This document shows positions 12,397-25,000 of a DNA stretch of 64,000 nt, piece after piece. How positions within the stretch are numbered: the first letter of the stretch is position 1; each line of letters opens with the position of its first letter. Below the pieces are notes generated by a model, which saw only the letters and a program-made list of their open reading frames with translations, was not told the DNA's origin and did not search any database. Source of the stretch: Plasmodium relictum (lineage: Eukaryota; Apicomplexa; Aconoidasida; Haemosporida; Plasmodiidae); assembly GCF_900005765.1 (NCBI RefSeq), contig NC_041680.1:186001-250000 (forward strand). Direction: 5' to 3'. A program made the translations under genes and the position numbers.

Positions 12397-12960
12397 ATGA
12401 GATTTTTACCAAACATAATTGTAACGGGCGTTCCCGGTGTAGGTAAAAGTACCTTATGTGAAGAATTAGAGGAATTAATTAATAAAGAAATTAAAAAAAT
12501 AAAAAAAACTGAAGATTTAAAAGTGAAACACTTAAATTTATCTAATATAATAAAAGAAGAAAGATTATATGAAGAATTTGACGACGAACTAGATGCTAGT
12601 ATTTACAGTGAAGATCTAGTGAATGACAAATTAAAAAAATTAAAAATTGAAAATGGTGGTTACATAATAGATTTTCATGATGTTAATTTTATTGAAGAAA
12701 AAGAATTAATTGATCATATTTTTTTGTTGACAATTAAAACATCTAAATTATATGAACGACTAGAAAAGAGAAATTACAACGAAGCTAAAATTAAAAATAA
12801 TATTGAATGTGAAATATTTCAAGTTATAAAAGAAGATATTTTTGATCATTTTGAAAATTCTAATATTTTTGATGAATTAGAAAATAACGATTTAGAGCAG
12901 TACGAGAAAAATCTTCAATTTATAAAAAGTTGGATTCTATCATACATAAATCAAGCTTAA
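12397..12960 (+). CDS. AK6: AK6/Fap7-type nucleotide kinase (adenylate kinase-like)
   Basis: Single exon, 187 residues, close to the usual length of the AK6 (hCINAP, Fap7) family. P-loop GVPGVGKST lies at residues 11-19. Family hallmarks follow: a DELDASIYSEDLV segment, the GGYIIDFH strand before the LID, and ERLEKRNYNEAKIKNNIECEI, which matches the R-x-Y-x-E-x-K-I-x-E-N signature. Fap7/AK6 is an ATPase with weak adenylate kinase activity that works with uS11 in 18S rRNA 3' cleavage during late 40S maturation; nuclear or cytosolic location would be expected. The Lys-rich stretch after the P-loop (residues 29-42) is a small insertion relative to family members. The ATG at 12397 is the first in frame and lies six residues before the strand leading to the P-loop, as expected. 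Confidence 0.92.
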   Translation: MRFLPNIIVTGVPGVGKSTLCEELEELINKEIKKIKKTEDLKVKHLNLSNIIKEERLYEEFDDELDASIYSEDLVNDKLKKLKIENGGYIIDFHDVNFIEEKELIDHIFLLTIKTSKLYERLEKRNYNEAKIKNNIECEIFQVIKEDIFDHFENSNIFDELENNDLEQYEKNLQFIKSWILSYINQA

Positions 12961-13618
12961 AAATACATCAGTGAATTTTTTTTTTTTTTTATATAATTTT
13001 ATTATTAAATGATTTTCATTGAAATTTCTTTTAATGCCTTTTCTAACATAATAAGTCAGTATTTACATAGTAGATGTAAAAAAATTTTCTGAAAATTATT
13101 TAAAATACAAATAATTATTAAGATAAAAAAAGTAGTGAAAAGAAATATATGAAATACAGAATTATAAATAAATAGTAAATAAAAAAGTTTGTACATTTTT
13201 ATTAATGGAATTTTAAGAATATCCCCATCTTCTCCCCCAAAAAAAATTAGATAAATATATATATATATGTTACATAAATTTTAATATTTTTTTTTTTTAA
13301 TTCACATATTAAAAGCATAGTTTCATGTCTTTAAAATTTATATTTTTACAAATTAAAACATTTTAAGTTTGTATATAAAATAAAAAAACAAAACATTTAA
13401 AGGCTCAAAATTTATATGAAATAAAAAAAAATACTTCCATATATATATATGTAAATTTATTTAAAAAAAGATAAATATGTACCTTCAAAAAACATTAAAA
13501 AAAAATAAGATGAAAAGAAATCTATTTACATAAATACATACGAACAAAATAATTATAAGTAAAAATCATTAAGTATATATATATATATATATTTTTGTTT
13601 ATATCTTTGATTTTTATT
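12961..13618. other. Convergent intergenic region
   Basis: Holds the 3' UTRs of the AK6 kinase (+) and TFIIB (-). It contains a C-rich patch at 13221-13239 (CCCC, then CCCCC, on the + strand) that stands out against the AT background. No open frame of interest. Confidence 0.6.
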
Positions 13619-15029
13619 TTATTTTATTTTTTTTTTTTCTTCACTTATATATTTTTGTTTTAGTAATGACAATTTTTGACTATTTTCTGTTAAATAATAT
13701 TTTGGTAAAATATATTCAGATGCATTTAGTAATTCTTTAAACGTAGTTTTTAGTGTATTAGTTGTTACTCCACATACTGTAGCAATTTGAGATAAATTCG
13801 GTAATTTTACATTTTTTTCTTCATTTGTATTTAATTCAACTATTAAATGAATTGATCCACCGCACAATGAATTTAGTCTATGAGAAGTTGTAATCAGAGT
13901 GGTAGCCTTTTTTACAACATATTCAATTGCTTCAATTAAATCAGTTGATAATTGTAATCTATTTGATAATGAGTATATTAAATGAGAAATATTTTCATTA
14001 TAAACAAAGGCTCTTGTAGGTAATACTTTTTTTAATTTATTAATAGTTTTTCCTAAATCTTTTTCTTTATAAGATCTATCAAAAGTTATTAATTCTTTTA
14101 TGCTTTTTATATGTCCTGCTTCTCGACATGCTAAATAAACAACCGCCAACATATTCAAATTATTTATTCTATTTTTTAATTGTTCTAAATCCTATAAATG
14201 TATAGAAAAAATTAAGAAAAAAAATACATATATATATATGATTATATTTAATAATTATTTTTCTTTTTTTAATACAATTGAATATTTATCATTTTTATTT
14301 ATTTAATTTCCATACTTGTAATTCTTTAGTTATTTCTTTAGCTCGTTCAATTACATTACTTCGAAGAAAAAATGTTTCACAAATTAATTTTAAAATATTA
14401 AAAGCAGCAATTAATGTTTGATCATTTTTATTTATTTGAGTCATCATATTTAAGTGTTGTAATTTTTTACTGGATTTAATAAAAGTAGTACTAGTTAAAT
14501 TATTTTCTAACCATATATCACTAGCTTCCCCCACTCTATTTCTATCATTACCTTTTGAATGACCATCATTATTAAAATTTCTCCATTCTTGTTCATCTGA
14601 AAGAATATTACTTTCAACTACTAACCCACATCCATTACATATCTGCGTTCCTTCACTATTATCACATATAATTATTCCTTTTTCTTTACAATCTGGGCAA
14701 AATGCATTTCTTGTATTTCTAAATGATCTAAATAATTTTCTTTTTATATTATTGTTTTCATTATTTGTATCTATTAAAAATAATAGAAATATATATATAA
14801 TTTTAGTAATTTATATAAACTTATTTCTAATAAATTATATGAACAACTTTACTTTTTTGCAAATATGATCACATAAATATATTTATTATAGTAATTATAT
14901 CTATATAAATAAATTTTCTTAACAAAAAAAAAAAAAAAAAGAAAATAGTCTAAAATTACTTATATTTAAAGGAACAGGCTTATCATTTAAGGAATTTAAA
15001 GCCAATTTTTTATTATAAGCTGATGACAT
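13619..15029 (-). CDS. TFIIB: Transcription initiation factor TFIIB
   Basis: Three exons on the minus strand: 14960..15029, 14316..14770 and 13619..14191, total 365 residues. The N-terminal zinc ribbon is complete: CPDC at residues 48-51 and CNGCG at 68-72. It is followed by a B-reader-like segment (DEQEWRNFNNDG) and then two cyclin folds. The first fold contains LNMLAVVYLACREAG, where the exon 2/3 junction falls in phase 0. TFIIB bridges TBP-bound promoter DNA and RNA polymerase II in the nucleus. Length is near that of other Plasmodium TFIIB proteins, and the ribbon excludes BRF1-like length. Start choice: ATG at 15029 gives MSSAYNKK, and the 70-nt first exon joins exon 2 in phase 1. The gene is divergent from the CAF-1 WD40 subunit across a long spacer. 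Confidence 0.9.
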
Positions 15030-18000
15030 CTCTATTTATCATTTTTTTTTTTATTATTCTGTATTATTTAATAATTTATTTTATTTATTTTTTATATTCT
15101 TAGTATATTTATGGATTAGTTTTAATATGTTATAAATTAATAAAATTTTTTTTTTTTGTGTGTGAAAATTTCTTTAAATTTTCTTATTGTTTTCTTAAAA
15201 TATTTTTTTTTAATTTTTTAATTAAATAAATGATAATATCAATATTTTAAATTTCTATTATTTTCTTTATTAGAGTTTTTAGAGACCTATATTTATATTG
15301 AAAAAAAAAAAATGATTTTAAATTATAATTCTTTAAAAAAAAAAAATAGAAAAAAGAAATTTAAAAGAATATTTTCTTTTATATAATAAAAGAGGTAAAT
15401 GGGTTGTTTATAAATTTTTTTTTTAAATATTATATTTAAAAAAGTAAAAAAAAAAAAAAATACATGAGCATTTTTTATACAGAAAAATAAATAAAATAAA
15501 AAAAAAATTTTAATTTTATTTTTTATATATTTTTTAAATTAATCCTTAAAAAAAAAAAAATGACAAACTTTTTAAAATATAATTTAATTAAATATTTTTT
15601 GTTTACTATTTTTTTTTTTTTAAAGTTAATGTAAGGAAAAATAAAGTTTTATATAGGTTATTTTGTTAAATTTTAAAATTTCATTAATACTAATATTTTA
15701 ATAGTTTAATTTTAAACTATTCTTGATTATATAGAAGAACGAACTTAATGTATGTTAATAGAAATATATTACTCTGTTACATTCAGATATTTGCAATTAT
15801 GTAATTTTTTTTTTATAATGTATTAAAAAAATATATAATAAATGTACCATAAGAAGTTTTATTAAAGCATAATGACGATATGGTTATTTAAAGAAAAATG
15901 AAAAATATCAAATTTTTATTAAAAATATTATGTTGAGGAAGAATTAATGGGGATTATTATATATTAAATATATATTTTATTTGTATTAATATATTTATCC
16001 TTGCTTTTATATATATAACACATTTGCTACATTTAATATGCTATATTAAAATATTTAACTTTTTATAATTCTTGGACATTTTCAATAGAAAAATTATAAT
16101 GAATTATTTTTCTATTTATATTCTCTATCTTAAGTTTATATATTTTAATATGAGAAGAAAGAAATATAATGGAATGGATATTATTAATTCGAAGAAAAAG
16201 TAAAAAAAAAAATTTTAGAGAGATTGTTATCACATTTTAATGAAATTTTGTAAAAAAATATTAAAATTTCATTAGACAAAAATATAGAAAATTAAAGAAT
16301 ATAAATGATAAAATGAATATTGTAAAATGCAATATTTAACGATCAAAAAGTATTAAGACGCTTTCAGAATATCTTCCTTTTTTTTAAAAATATTTTAATA
16401 TGTAAAAATAGAATTAGTATATGATTCAATAAAAGTTCCTTTTTCATTTTTAATTAAAAAATGAAATGTCATGAAATTATAAAAATTATGTTCTTTAATA
16501 TTGTAAATATAATTAAAATAAATATACAAAAATATAATCACGAAATTACAAATAGAAAAATCGGTATTTTAAAAAAAAAAGAAAAGATAACTTATTTATT
16601 ATTATATAAAAAATGTTATATATACTTCTATATATGCATAAATAAAAAAAAGACTCATCTAATAAAATAATGTATACGTATATATGAAACATTCTCTAGT
16701 AAAAAGTATATTATTATTTAATTTTACTATCAATTTTTAACTTGAAAAAACAAATTTATTATATTGTATATGTATAAACATATTTATTCAATAATATACA
16801 GTATTACGATTTAAAAAAAAAAAAATTATTAACCATTAAAAAAAAATATCCTTCATCAATTAAAATTTCATAAAATCTATTAATAAAAAAAAAAATAAAA
16901 AATATAGTAATATATATATATATATATACATGTAAATGTGTTATATCATTTTTAAATTAAAAAATTATTCATTAATCGTCATTATAAAAAAGAGTGTCTT
17001 ATATGGCATAAAAGGTTTTTTTTTTTTTTTTAAAGCTTTTTATATGATATTAAAAAAATTATGTGTGTATTATTATTATTTTTTTTTTTTATCATTTTTT
17101 TCATAAGTTAATAAAAATTATTATAAAAAAAGATGTGTTAAATTATGATCATAAATTCAACGAAAATTTAATAAAATATTTATGTATATATATAATATAT
17201 ACATAGAAAAATATATAAAGGTAAAAAATATCTTTTAAAAATACATTATCCTATTTTAGAAAATAATATATATGATTAAATTTAAATAACACATTATTAT
17301 TATAGTTTTACAGAGCTATATCATATCCTCAATTTACCAAAAATTTTAAATAAAAGTATTGGAAAAATAAACTTAAATATTTTATCTTATATATTATTTT
17401 TATGTCTTATAAAAAGAAAATAGAAAACTATAGTTAGTTTGAAAGAGAAAAAAAAAGAAATAAAATAAAGTGATATAATATGAAGAGAAAAAATAATTAT
17501 ATATACATACACATATAAAAAAAAAAAATAAACACTAAAAAAAAAAAAAAATAATTGAAGTAATAATAAAACAAAAATTATATATCGTTGATAGTATTTA
17601 AATTAATATTTCTATTTTATTCTATTTTATTTTTATTCTAATAAATTTTATAAGCACGAGAGAAATTATTTTAAAATATTTAAAATAATAATAGTTGATA
17701 AATTTCTTTTAAAACTTTTTTTCTTATTTTCTTTTATTATATATATATATATATATATATATTTACATATTTTTAAATTTTACAATTTTTATATCTATAT
17801 ATTTAAAATTGATGTTTATATTTAAAAAGGCAAAAATAAAAATTTTATCTTTGCCATCATATGCTTAACAACACTTTTAAGAAATAATTTTAGCTTTATA
17901 GTTATACAAAAATAAAAAAAAAGTGATAAACCAATTTAATAATTTAAAAGTTATAATAATAGAAAAAAGAATTTTAATTAATATTTTTTCTTGTATTTTT

Positions 18001-18436
18001 TTTTTTTTTTTACTAATAAATATCTTGTTTTTATTTTTTTTTCTTGTGACTACTAAAATATAATTTATAATTATATTTACTTGTTCTATATAAAAAGAAG
18101 GGACATTTTTATTCCTTTTTTTTTAAATATATATTTCTTTTTATGTATAATAATTTTTTATTAGTATATTTATGGTTATTTCTTAATAAATATATAAGTA
18201 TATTAATCATTTAAGTGAAGATATTTTCCTTTTTAATATAGAATTAACATATTTTTAATAATTGATTCAATTAACTTTGTATAAGCATATACTAAATAGC
18301 AAAAAGTTATTATTATTATTATTTATATATATATAAATATAAATACTTATATATTTAAAGTAATAATATAGTTTTTTATATAAAAAAAGAAGTATAAATT
18401 TATAGAAAAAAAAAAAATAAATAAATAAAATAAAAA
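15030..18436. other. Long divergent intergenic region
   Basis: About 3.4 kb between the TFIIB start (-) and the CAF-1 subunit start (+), the longest gene-free stretch here. It presumably contains both promoters. The only long open frame (16461-16670, + strand, 69 codons) is Ile/Lys/Tyr-rich without domain character, and I do not call it. Slightly less AT-rich patches (around 15870-15960 and 16330-16380) show no tRNA or snoRNA features that I can recognise. Confidence 0.55.
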
Positions 18437-19777
18437 ATGAGTAGTCCTAAAGATAATAAAAAAAGAAAATCTAATACTCTTGATGAAGCTTGTATTGAGT
18501 TAAGTGAAGAAGTAGAAAATGAAGAAATAAATAAAGAAAAGGAAGAAAGTGAAGAAGAACATATTGAAGTTCAGTTTAATAATTGGAAGACAAATAGTGG
18601 TTTATTATACGATTTCGTATGCCGAAAAGAATTAGAATGGCCTTCATTATCCATTGATTTTGGTGATTTTCACGATGAAAATATAGAACACAATGTATTA
18701 AATCAAATAGTATGTGTTGGTACTCACACATCTAATAAAGAACCTAACTTTTTATATGTATGCGACGTATTATTTCCATTAGAAAAAGTACCACAAGAAA
18801 AATGTGTATATAAGGCAAACGAGAATTATGAAGGTTTTGAATTTTGCAATGAAAAAAAAAAATTTACTATAAAATCGAAAATTGCACATACAGGTGAAGT
18901 AAATAGAATAAAATTTTTGCCCTTAGAAAAAAAAAATTTTGTAGTAACAAAAGCAGTAGATGGAAATCTTCATTTGTTTGATATAAATAAACACAAAATC
19001 GAAACAAATGATGATAAGATGAGTCCAGAAGTTTCTTTTATTGGGAATAAATCAGATGGATTTGGTTTAGATTTTAATATACACAAAAAGAATATATTAA
19101 CATGTGGTAATGATGGATTAATAAATGTTTATGATTACAATGATTTAAGTTCAAATGTCGTAAATTCATTTTATAAGATTCAATATAAATCACCAATAAA
19201 TGACATTTCTCCCACTAATGATCCTAATTTAATATTAGCGTGTGCAGATAATGGTTATATTTTATTATATGACATGAGAATAAAAACAAGTGAACCAGCA
19301 CAGCAAGTTTTAGGTCAACAAGTTCCTGTTAATTCCGTTTCTTTAAATAAATTTACTGGACATTTTGCATCAGGAAGTGATAATGGAAAAATCAAAATAT
19401 GGGATATCAAAAAATTTAACGAGCCTCAACATATTATTAATGCACACCAAGAAGCAATTATCAGATTAAATTTCTCTCCAAATGACTCTTCTTTACTTGC
19501 CTCGGCTAGCAATAATAGATTTATTAATGTTTATGATTTAAATAAAATTGGTGAAGAACTCGATGCTATTGATTTATCAGACGGACCATCTGAATTGATT
19601 TTTTCACATGGAGGACATACACAACCAATTACAGATTTTAATTGGAATCATCACAAAAAATTAAAGATGTTCATAGGATCTACTAGTGAAGATAACACTC
19701 TTCAATTTTGGCAATTAAAAATGGAGTTACTTGATGAATCAAATACTGTACCAACAACAGACACCGATGTAGAATAA
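18437..19777 (+). CDS. CAF1C: Chromatin assembly factor 1 subunit C, RbAp46/48-type WD40 protein
   Basis: Single exon, 446 residues, the normal size for the MSI1/RbAp48/p46 family. After an acidic N terminus comes the family entry helix region (EVQFNNWKTNSGLLYDFVCRKELEWPSLS), which resembles the conserved [20 protein letters not shown]-type segment. A seven-bladed WD40 propeller follows, with repeats ending LHLFDIN, INVYDYN, ILLYDMR, IKIWDIK, INVYDLN and LQFWQLK. Such proteins bind histone H3-H4 and are shared by CAF-1, HDAC and PRC2 complexes in the nucleus. In Plasmodium this gene is usually named CAF-1 subunit C. A SHGGHTQPITDFNWNH motif near the C terminus is the conserved last-blade signature. 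The acidic tail (TDTDVE) is short. Confidence 0.92.
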   Translation: MSSPKDNKKRKSNTLDEACIELSEEVENEEINKEKEESEEEHIEVQFNNWKTNSGLLYDFVCRKELEWPSLSIDFGDFHDENIEHNVLNQIVCVGTHTSNKEPNFLYVCDVLFPLEKVPQEKCVYKANENYEGFEFCNEKKKFTIKSKIAHTGEVNRIKFLPLEKKNFVVTKAVDGNLHLFDINKHKIETNDDKMSPEVSFIGNKSDGFGLDFNIHKKNILTCGNDGLINVYDYNDLSSNVVNSFYKIQYKSPINDISPTNDPNLILACADNGYILLYDMRIKTSEPAQQVLGQQVPVNSVSLNKFTGHFASGSDNGKIKIWDIKKFNEPQHIINAHQEAIIRLNFSPNDSSLLASASNNRFINVYDLNKIGEELDAIDLSDGPSELIFSHGGHTQPITDFNWNHHKKLKMFIGSTSEDNTLQFWQLKMELLDESNTVPTTDTDVE

Positions 19778-20909
19778 ATACAAATATTATAAATTTATTT
19801 GATTATATTTTCCAGTTTATTTAAATATATTTATAAAAATATATAAACATTTATATAAATTTATATGAATATTAATATAAATTTATATGAACAAATTTAT
19901 TAATTCATATGAATATTTATATAATTTCATATTAACAGATTTAGATACACACATTCATTTTAACATATATTAACTTAAATAAAATTTTTGACTATAAATA
20001 TATATGATCATATTCATATAGAAATGGTATTTTTTTTATGTAAATTGAATTATATAATTTGTCTTATTACCAGTAATATATTCATAAGATAATAATATTA
20101 AAAAAAAAACAAAAAAAAAATAAAGTATTTAATTTTATTATAATTTTTTTTTTTTTTAACATTATTTATCAGAAAATTATTTATTATATTTTCATGATAT
20201 CACTATATTTAAAATAATAAGAAAAAAAAAAAATACTTATTTTTATTTTATTATCTTACACATTATATACATAGAGATTTAATTATTTATTTTTTTACTT
20301 GTTTGTCAAATATTTAATCATTTTTCATTTATTCTATTCCATTTCATTCTAATTAAAACAAATATAACTAAGAAGATATATTAAAAAGTGAATGAGACAT
20401 AAATAAACGAATTAACAGATTAATGCATAAAGCAGTAATGGGGCAACTTAAACGGTTATGTTTATTAACCATTAAAATAATAAGAATACAATCAATTATT
20501 TACTAATTCTAATGTATTTAATTTTTTTCTTTATTTTTTAAAAAATTTTAAAACAAAATAAAAGAGAAGTACATAAAAAAAATGTTTTTTATAAAAATGA
20601 GATATTAACAAAAAAAAAAAAAAAAAAAAAAATAAGGAAAAATACTACAAAATTGTACTTTATGAAGAAATGTGTATTTAGATTAAAAAGATGATTAGCA
20701 GTAATTTTTTAAAACATTAATAAAAAATATGTTTATACATGAAGTCAACTATATGCATATATTATTCAAAATTTATTTTATTCACATATTTTTGTAATTT
20801 TTGAAACATCACAATGATAAAAAAAGGATTTTTTTAAGAAGGAATGTTAAAAAATGATTTTAAAAGTTCTAATTTCTTTTAATTAGTCAGTTCGATGAAA
20901 GAAATAAAA
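19778..20909. other. Convergent intergenic region
   Basis: Lies between the stop of the CAF-1 subunit (+) and the last exon of PIP5K (-). Imperfect repeats of an AAATTTATATGAA-like word occur at 19850-19930. A slightly GC-richer patch at 20420-20460 has no recognisable RNA structure. No gene seen. Confidence 0.55.
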
Positions 20910-21973
20910 TTATTCCATATGATTTTCAATAAATGTGACAAACCTTTCTAAGTAAAAAAAAGAAAAAGAAATAAGCAAATATATATACAGAGTTTATTAA
21001 TATTAATGCAATATAGACATATTGAAAAAAAATATTATTTATAAATTGGTTTTTTAATTTATTAAATTACTTGCATAAGCATTAGGATGGATACACGAAA
21101 TGTTTTTCCCATCTAATTTCCTATAAAAGAAGAAAAAAATAAAATAAAATAAAATTTTAAACATTGCTATATTTAATGTATTTTATTTTACTATGTTGTT
21201 ATTTCTTACTGTAAAGTTCTAAATGTATGCTCAAATTTTTTTTTTAGGCTTAAATAAAAGAAAAAACAAAAAAAAAATGTATAATAATTTTTTAAATCAT
21301 ATATAATTACATACTATTTATATAAAAATATTGCCATAAATAAATAATTATAAAATATGTGAGTTTTTCTTTTTTTCTACCTCCATCTAGTAAAAATATC
21401 TATAATTCCAAAAAAGAAAATTCTATTTTTATCTACATTAATAATACCACCATGATCACACTAAAAAAAAAAAAATTAAAAAAATGCATCGTTACATACA
21501 ATGATTTTATAAAAAAATACGTATTAAAAAAAAAAAAAATTTATATATACCTGATGAAAAGGTTTCGATGCTATGCAATTTCCTTTTTCATCATAAATGT
21601 GATGAATTTCATTTGCTTTACTTTTATCCCAATTAACCAAATCTTTGGATAACTCTTTATAATGTATACCAAAAAGTAAAGAATAGTCTAATATGAAGTT
21701 TTCTTTTAAAAATTTTGTATCAGATTTTAATACATTTTGTAATCTTTCCTTATTTTTTGAACCAATATTTATTATATCACCTAACTCGTCGATATCTACA
21801 TCTTTTAATGCGATGGTGTGATCTTCTCTTTTTGATAATGGTACTGTTCTACCTACCAAGCTTCCTTTAATGTCATATCTTCTATGTATTTCTACAACTG
21901 ATGAGAAAAAATTATTCATTACAATAAAATATGTTTTCTTTCTTCCATCTAAAAAGGAAAAAAACGTATGTAA

Positions 21974-22027
<54 letters not shown>

Positions 22028-25000
22028 TTTATTTATACTTTTAGAGTCATTTTCGTATTTAATTGAATGTATTCCATATAAACGAGTTAAAAGGGAATCT
22101 GGATTTTTTCTGATATGTTCATAATATTTTGGCAACAATGCTTTTGATAATTTATATGTACTTTTGCATACCTATTTAAAAAATAAAAAAAAATATGTGT
22201 ATGCATAAATAAGAGAAATTTTTTTTTTTTTTAAATTATATAGATATATAAAACATATATTTTTTTTACAGTTTTAATGATATATTTTCCATTGCTTGTA
22301 AAATAGAAAAGGGATCCACTTTTCCCTTCAGATAATAATTCACTAAGAGTTGACAAGTTTCCTAAAACCATGTTACTTATAACTTGTTCAGGGCCAACAG
22401 AAGTTAAATATTCATTTGATTTAATTCCATAATAGTTTCTGATATTTTTAAAAATAATTGGCGCGTAATTTTTAAAGAGTACTTTTTTTTGAGCATGTGT
22501 TGTAGGTAATTCCAAAATGTCTTTATGTTCAAAATGATTTGAAATATCATTTACATTAAATTGCTTTATTGCAGAAATTCGAATTCCAACCATCATATTC
22601 ATCACCAAATCCCATCTTTCATGACCAAAATAAACTGCCAAAATTTTGTGAAATGTTTTTTTTTGTCTACTTTGACGCAATGATACTGATAATTTTCCTT
22701 TTTTTGGAAAATTATAGTAATTCGACTTATTTATATAAATTTTTTTGTTTTTATGATTTCCTTTCGAATATTTATCTAAAATTTCATTTGCTTGATTTAA
22801 TAGCATTTTTACTTCATTTAATTTTAAAGAATTAATATCCTTGTTTGTATAGTTTTCATCCAAAGAATCGCACGAAGAAGTATACTTTTGAGAAATGGTT
22901 ATAGTGTGAAGAAAATATCTTATTATTGATATAACTAAAAAGACATTTTGAAAAATCTCCATTTTACTTTTTTTTGAATTTATTTGTTCATTAGTTATTT
23001 CATTTTCTTCTAGATCATTTTGCGTATTATAGAAGAATATAGCAAAAAATAAAAAAAAGATTTTATTATAATCTCCGTTTCTTTCTTTTAAATATTCTTC
23101 AATTGCTAATAGAGTATTTCTAATTAAGTACATAACTTGTTCTTTTGTTAAATTGCTGTTGATCGTAACATAATGAGATTTTGCGCCAGGTATAAAAAAC
23201 TTTTTATTTATTATATCATCGCTGAATTCTGTACTTGAAGAACATTTTTTTTTTTGGGAATTTATTTCATTACTTTCCGTATCAAAGTAAATATTAAAAT
23301 ATTCTTCATTTCTATTATAACTATCAGATATTAATGAATTATATGAAATGGATAATTTTGAATATTTTATAAAATCTTTATATTCTAAAAATTTGTTGTA
23401 TAAATAATTCCTACTACTTAAATTACTTTCACTATTATTTAAAATTTTTTCGTTATAGAAATAAAAATCATTATTATAGTAATCAAAGTTTTTTTCTAAA
23501 AATTCTTTTTCTTCTATGACGTTATCTCTTTCTTCAAAACATTCCTCTTGTTCATCTAAATATTCTTCCTTATCTTCCATATCTTCTCTTTCTTCTACAT
23601 ATTTTTTATATCTCTCTAAATGTTTATGATAATACTCTACATATTTCTTGTTTTCCTCCTTTTTTTCGAAATTAATGATTCCACTTTTTATTTCATCATT
23701 TAGGTATGTGCATTTCATTTTATTTAAATTTCTTTCTTCTTGATTTTGTTTTTCTTCATGTTCTTTTTCATTTTTTTTTACTTTTTTTTCTTCCTTTTTT
23801 ATAATTGAATTTTCCTTTTTAAGAATAAAATCTTTATCACTACTTGTTTTATACTTATTTTTTTTGTTCATTATTATATCTCCATATATATTTTTTTCTT
23901 TATATTTATCTATGTTTTTGTTTTTATCTTTTTCCTTTTCTTTTCCTCTTTTTTTATCTTTTTTTTTTTCATCCTCTTTTTTACCTTTTTTTTTTTCTTC
24001 ATTTTTATACTTTCTATCTCCTTCCTTTTTTAGAGGAAATAATGAATCTTTTGTGTTATATAAACTAATGTTATTAGTTCTATATTCTCTTCTTCTGTTT
24101 AGAACTTCCATATCAGAATGATATTCATAAATTGATTTACTACTTTCAGAATGGTTGCTATTTAATTTCAGCATAATGTTTTGATTAATTAATTTAGAAT
24201 TTTTTTTATCTTTTTTATTATCAAATAGACTATTTGTCTTTTTTAAAGTTGATGAGCTATTTTTCGTACACATTTCATTATTAATACTTTTTTCTTTTAT
24301 GTTTTTTATTAAATTATTTGAATCTTCCTTTTTTTTTTTATTACTTCCTTTATGAAGGGTACTATTATTACTACTGAAAAATATTCTCTCGTTTTCCTCA
24401 AAATTTGTTTTTCCTTTTTTTTTTGGATTATTTTTTATCTCTCTTTTATTTTTTAATAACAAATGATTGGTATTAAGAATATTGCTATCAGTAGTATTAT
24501 ATTCTTCCTGTGAATTAGAATAAAAAAAATTACCTGAAGGTATTTTTGTATCTTTACAATTTTCATTTTTATTTTTTAATTTTATATCATTAATTTTTTT
24601 TGTTTTTATATTGTCTTCATTACTAATGAAATTACACTCAAAAAAATTAGTATAACTCTTCTTAATATCACTATTATTATTATTATCATTGTTTTTATTA
24701 TTTATACTTTTATTACTTTTACTGTTAGAGAACATTTTTATGTTAATTTCACTTTTTCCAGTATTATTCTGAAACGCTTTTTTCAAATAAGAAAATTTAT
24801 TTTTGGTAATATTTTTTTCTTTTTTCAACGTGAAATCATTACTATTATTTGTTTTATTCTTTTCGCGTTGAAGAATATTTATATATGATAAATCAGTATT
24901 TATACTAATATTTTTTTTTTTACTTTCATTAGACGATATACTACCTTTTTTTTCATATGTTTTTTTTTTTTTTTTTTTTTTTCTTTTTAAAAATAAATGA

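Noticed and set aside
12138..12416. Minus-strand Phe/Tyr/Ile frame overlapping the AK6 start
   Set aside because: Arises from the poly-A leader of AK6.
16461..16670. 69-codon open frame in the TFIIB/CAF-1 spacer
   Set aside because: Composition matches random AT-rich DNA (Ile, Lys, Tyr, Asn); no splice partners or motif found.
20420..20460. GC-richer patch as a possible small RNA gene
   Set aside because: No clover-leaf, no C/D or H/ACA box pair that I could find.
21870..22124. Plus-strand frame through the (TA)n of a PIP5K intron
   Set aside because: Opposite to confirmed kinase exons and mostly Tyr/Ile repeat.
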